Shown here: positions 5,019 to 5,237 of the stretch, piece by piece
Position numbering within the stretch: the stretch's first letter is position 1
Layout: every line of letters begins with the position of its first letter
From: Eggerthellaceae bacterium
GTDB taxonomy: Bacteria; Actinomycetota; Coriobacteriia; Coriobacteriales; Eggerthellaceae
Direction: 5' to 3'
Assembly: GCA_017559045.1 (NCBI GenBank)
Contig: JAFYTB010000262.1
Location: 1 to 5,237 of the forward strand
DNA: 5,237 nucleotides
Notes under the pieces: generated by a model
Databases searched by the model: none
What the model was told of the DNA's origin: nothing
What the model saw: only the letters and a program-made list of their open reading frames with translations
Made by a program: the position numbers and the translations under genes

Positions 5019-5237
5019 ATGGGCTTTCTCCAGGGTAAAACCGCAATCATCACCGGCGCAGGCTTCGCCGCACTGAAGGACGGCTCCGCAGGCTCTATCG
5101 GCTTTGGCATCGCTACCGCATACGCTAAGGAAGGCTGCAACCTGGTCATCACCGGTCGCAACATGAGCAAGCTCGAGGCAGCTAAGGAAAAGCTCGAGTC
5201 CGAGCACGGCATCGAGGTCCTCATCGTCTCTGCAGAC
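5019..5237 (+). CDS. Short-chain dehydrogenase/reductase (SDR), N-terminal part only
   Basis: The first 73 codons of an NAD(P)-dependent oxidoreductase are present; the gene continues past the window edge. The start is the ATG at 5019 with a strong AAGGAGG 5 nt upstream. The Rossmann nucleotide-binding unit is clear: strand KTAIITGAG at residues 7-15, a glycine-rich turn ending GSIGFGIATAYAKEG at 25-39, strand 2 NLVITGRN at 41-48, then a helix to about residue 62. Classical SDRs have TGxxxGxG. Here TGAG and IGFG are separated by about 10 additional residues (FAALKDGSAGS), so the turn is enlarged. The arginine of TGRN suggests NADP preference, which is inference. The catalytic Ser-Tyr-Lys region lies outside the window, so the substrate cannot be named. 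An enoyl-ACP reductase-like or FabG-like enzyme are both possible. Confidence 0.87.
   Translation, partial: MGFLQGKTAIITGAGFAALKDGSAGSIGFGIATAYAKEGCNLVITGRNMSKLEAAKEKLESEHGIEVLIVSAD

Overview
The window looks like ordinary chromosomal DNA from a high-GC, actinobacterial-type organism, most likely a member of the Coriobacteriia (Eggerthella/Slackia-like). This placement is inferred. The L13 and S9 proteins carry actinobacterial-style sequence (for example HSGYPGGLK in L13). A Veg-family protein, a BspA-type leucine-rich repeat protein and a short-chain dehydrogenase fit that gut-associated group. No mobile element, CRISPR array or phage gene is visible.

Layout. Bases 73-1791 (+) hold an ArsM-type arsenite methyltransferase followed, 87 bp later, by a 267-residue protein made almost entirely of ten exact 23-residue leucine-rich repeats. 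No terminator or clear promoter lies between them, so they are probably co-transcribed. A 12-bp hairpin at 1837-1870, with A/T tracts on both sides, ends this unit and also the convergent ribosomal protein operon. That operon, rplM-rpsI (L13-S9), occupies 2759-1926 on the minus strand. It has a near-consensus promoter and a roughly 185-nt structured leader, which is the best candidate for an undescribed regulatory RNA here. Upstream of it on the same strand is galU (3848-3030), the UDP-glucose pyrophosphorylase gene.

From 4018 everything reads rightward. A single tRNA-Ala(CGC) gene has its own promoter and terminator. It is followed by about 300 bp of noncoding DNA with two 32-bp direct repeats, a veg-family gene closed by a strong terminator, and the first 73 codons of a short-chain dehydrogenase/reductase that runs off the window. 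The dehydrogenase is preceded by a perfect 8-bp inverted repeat.

The genes do not form one pathway. Translation (L13, S9, tRNA-Ala), cell-envelope sugar supply (GalU), arsenic detoxification (ArsM) and a redox enzyme sit next to each other as separate transcription units. I see no convincing new multi-gene system. The points most worth a second look are the rplM leader, the pairing of ArsM with a cysteine-laddered repeat protein, the repeat pair before veg, and the dehydrogenase with its enlarged glycine loop and upstream inverted repeat.
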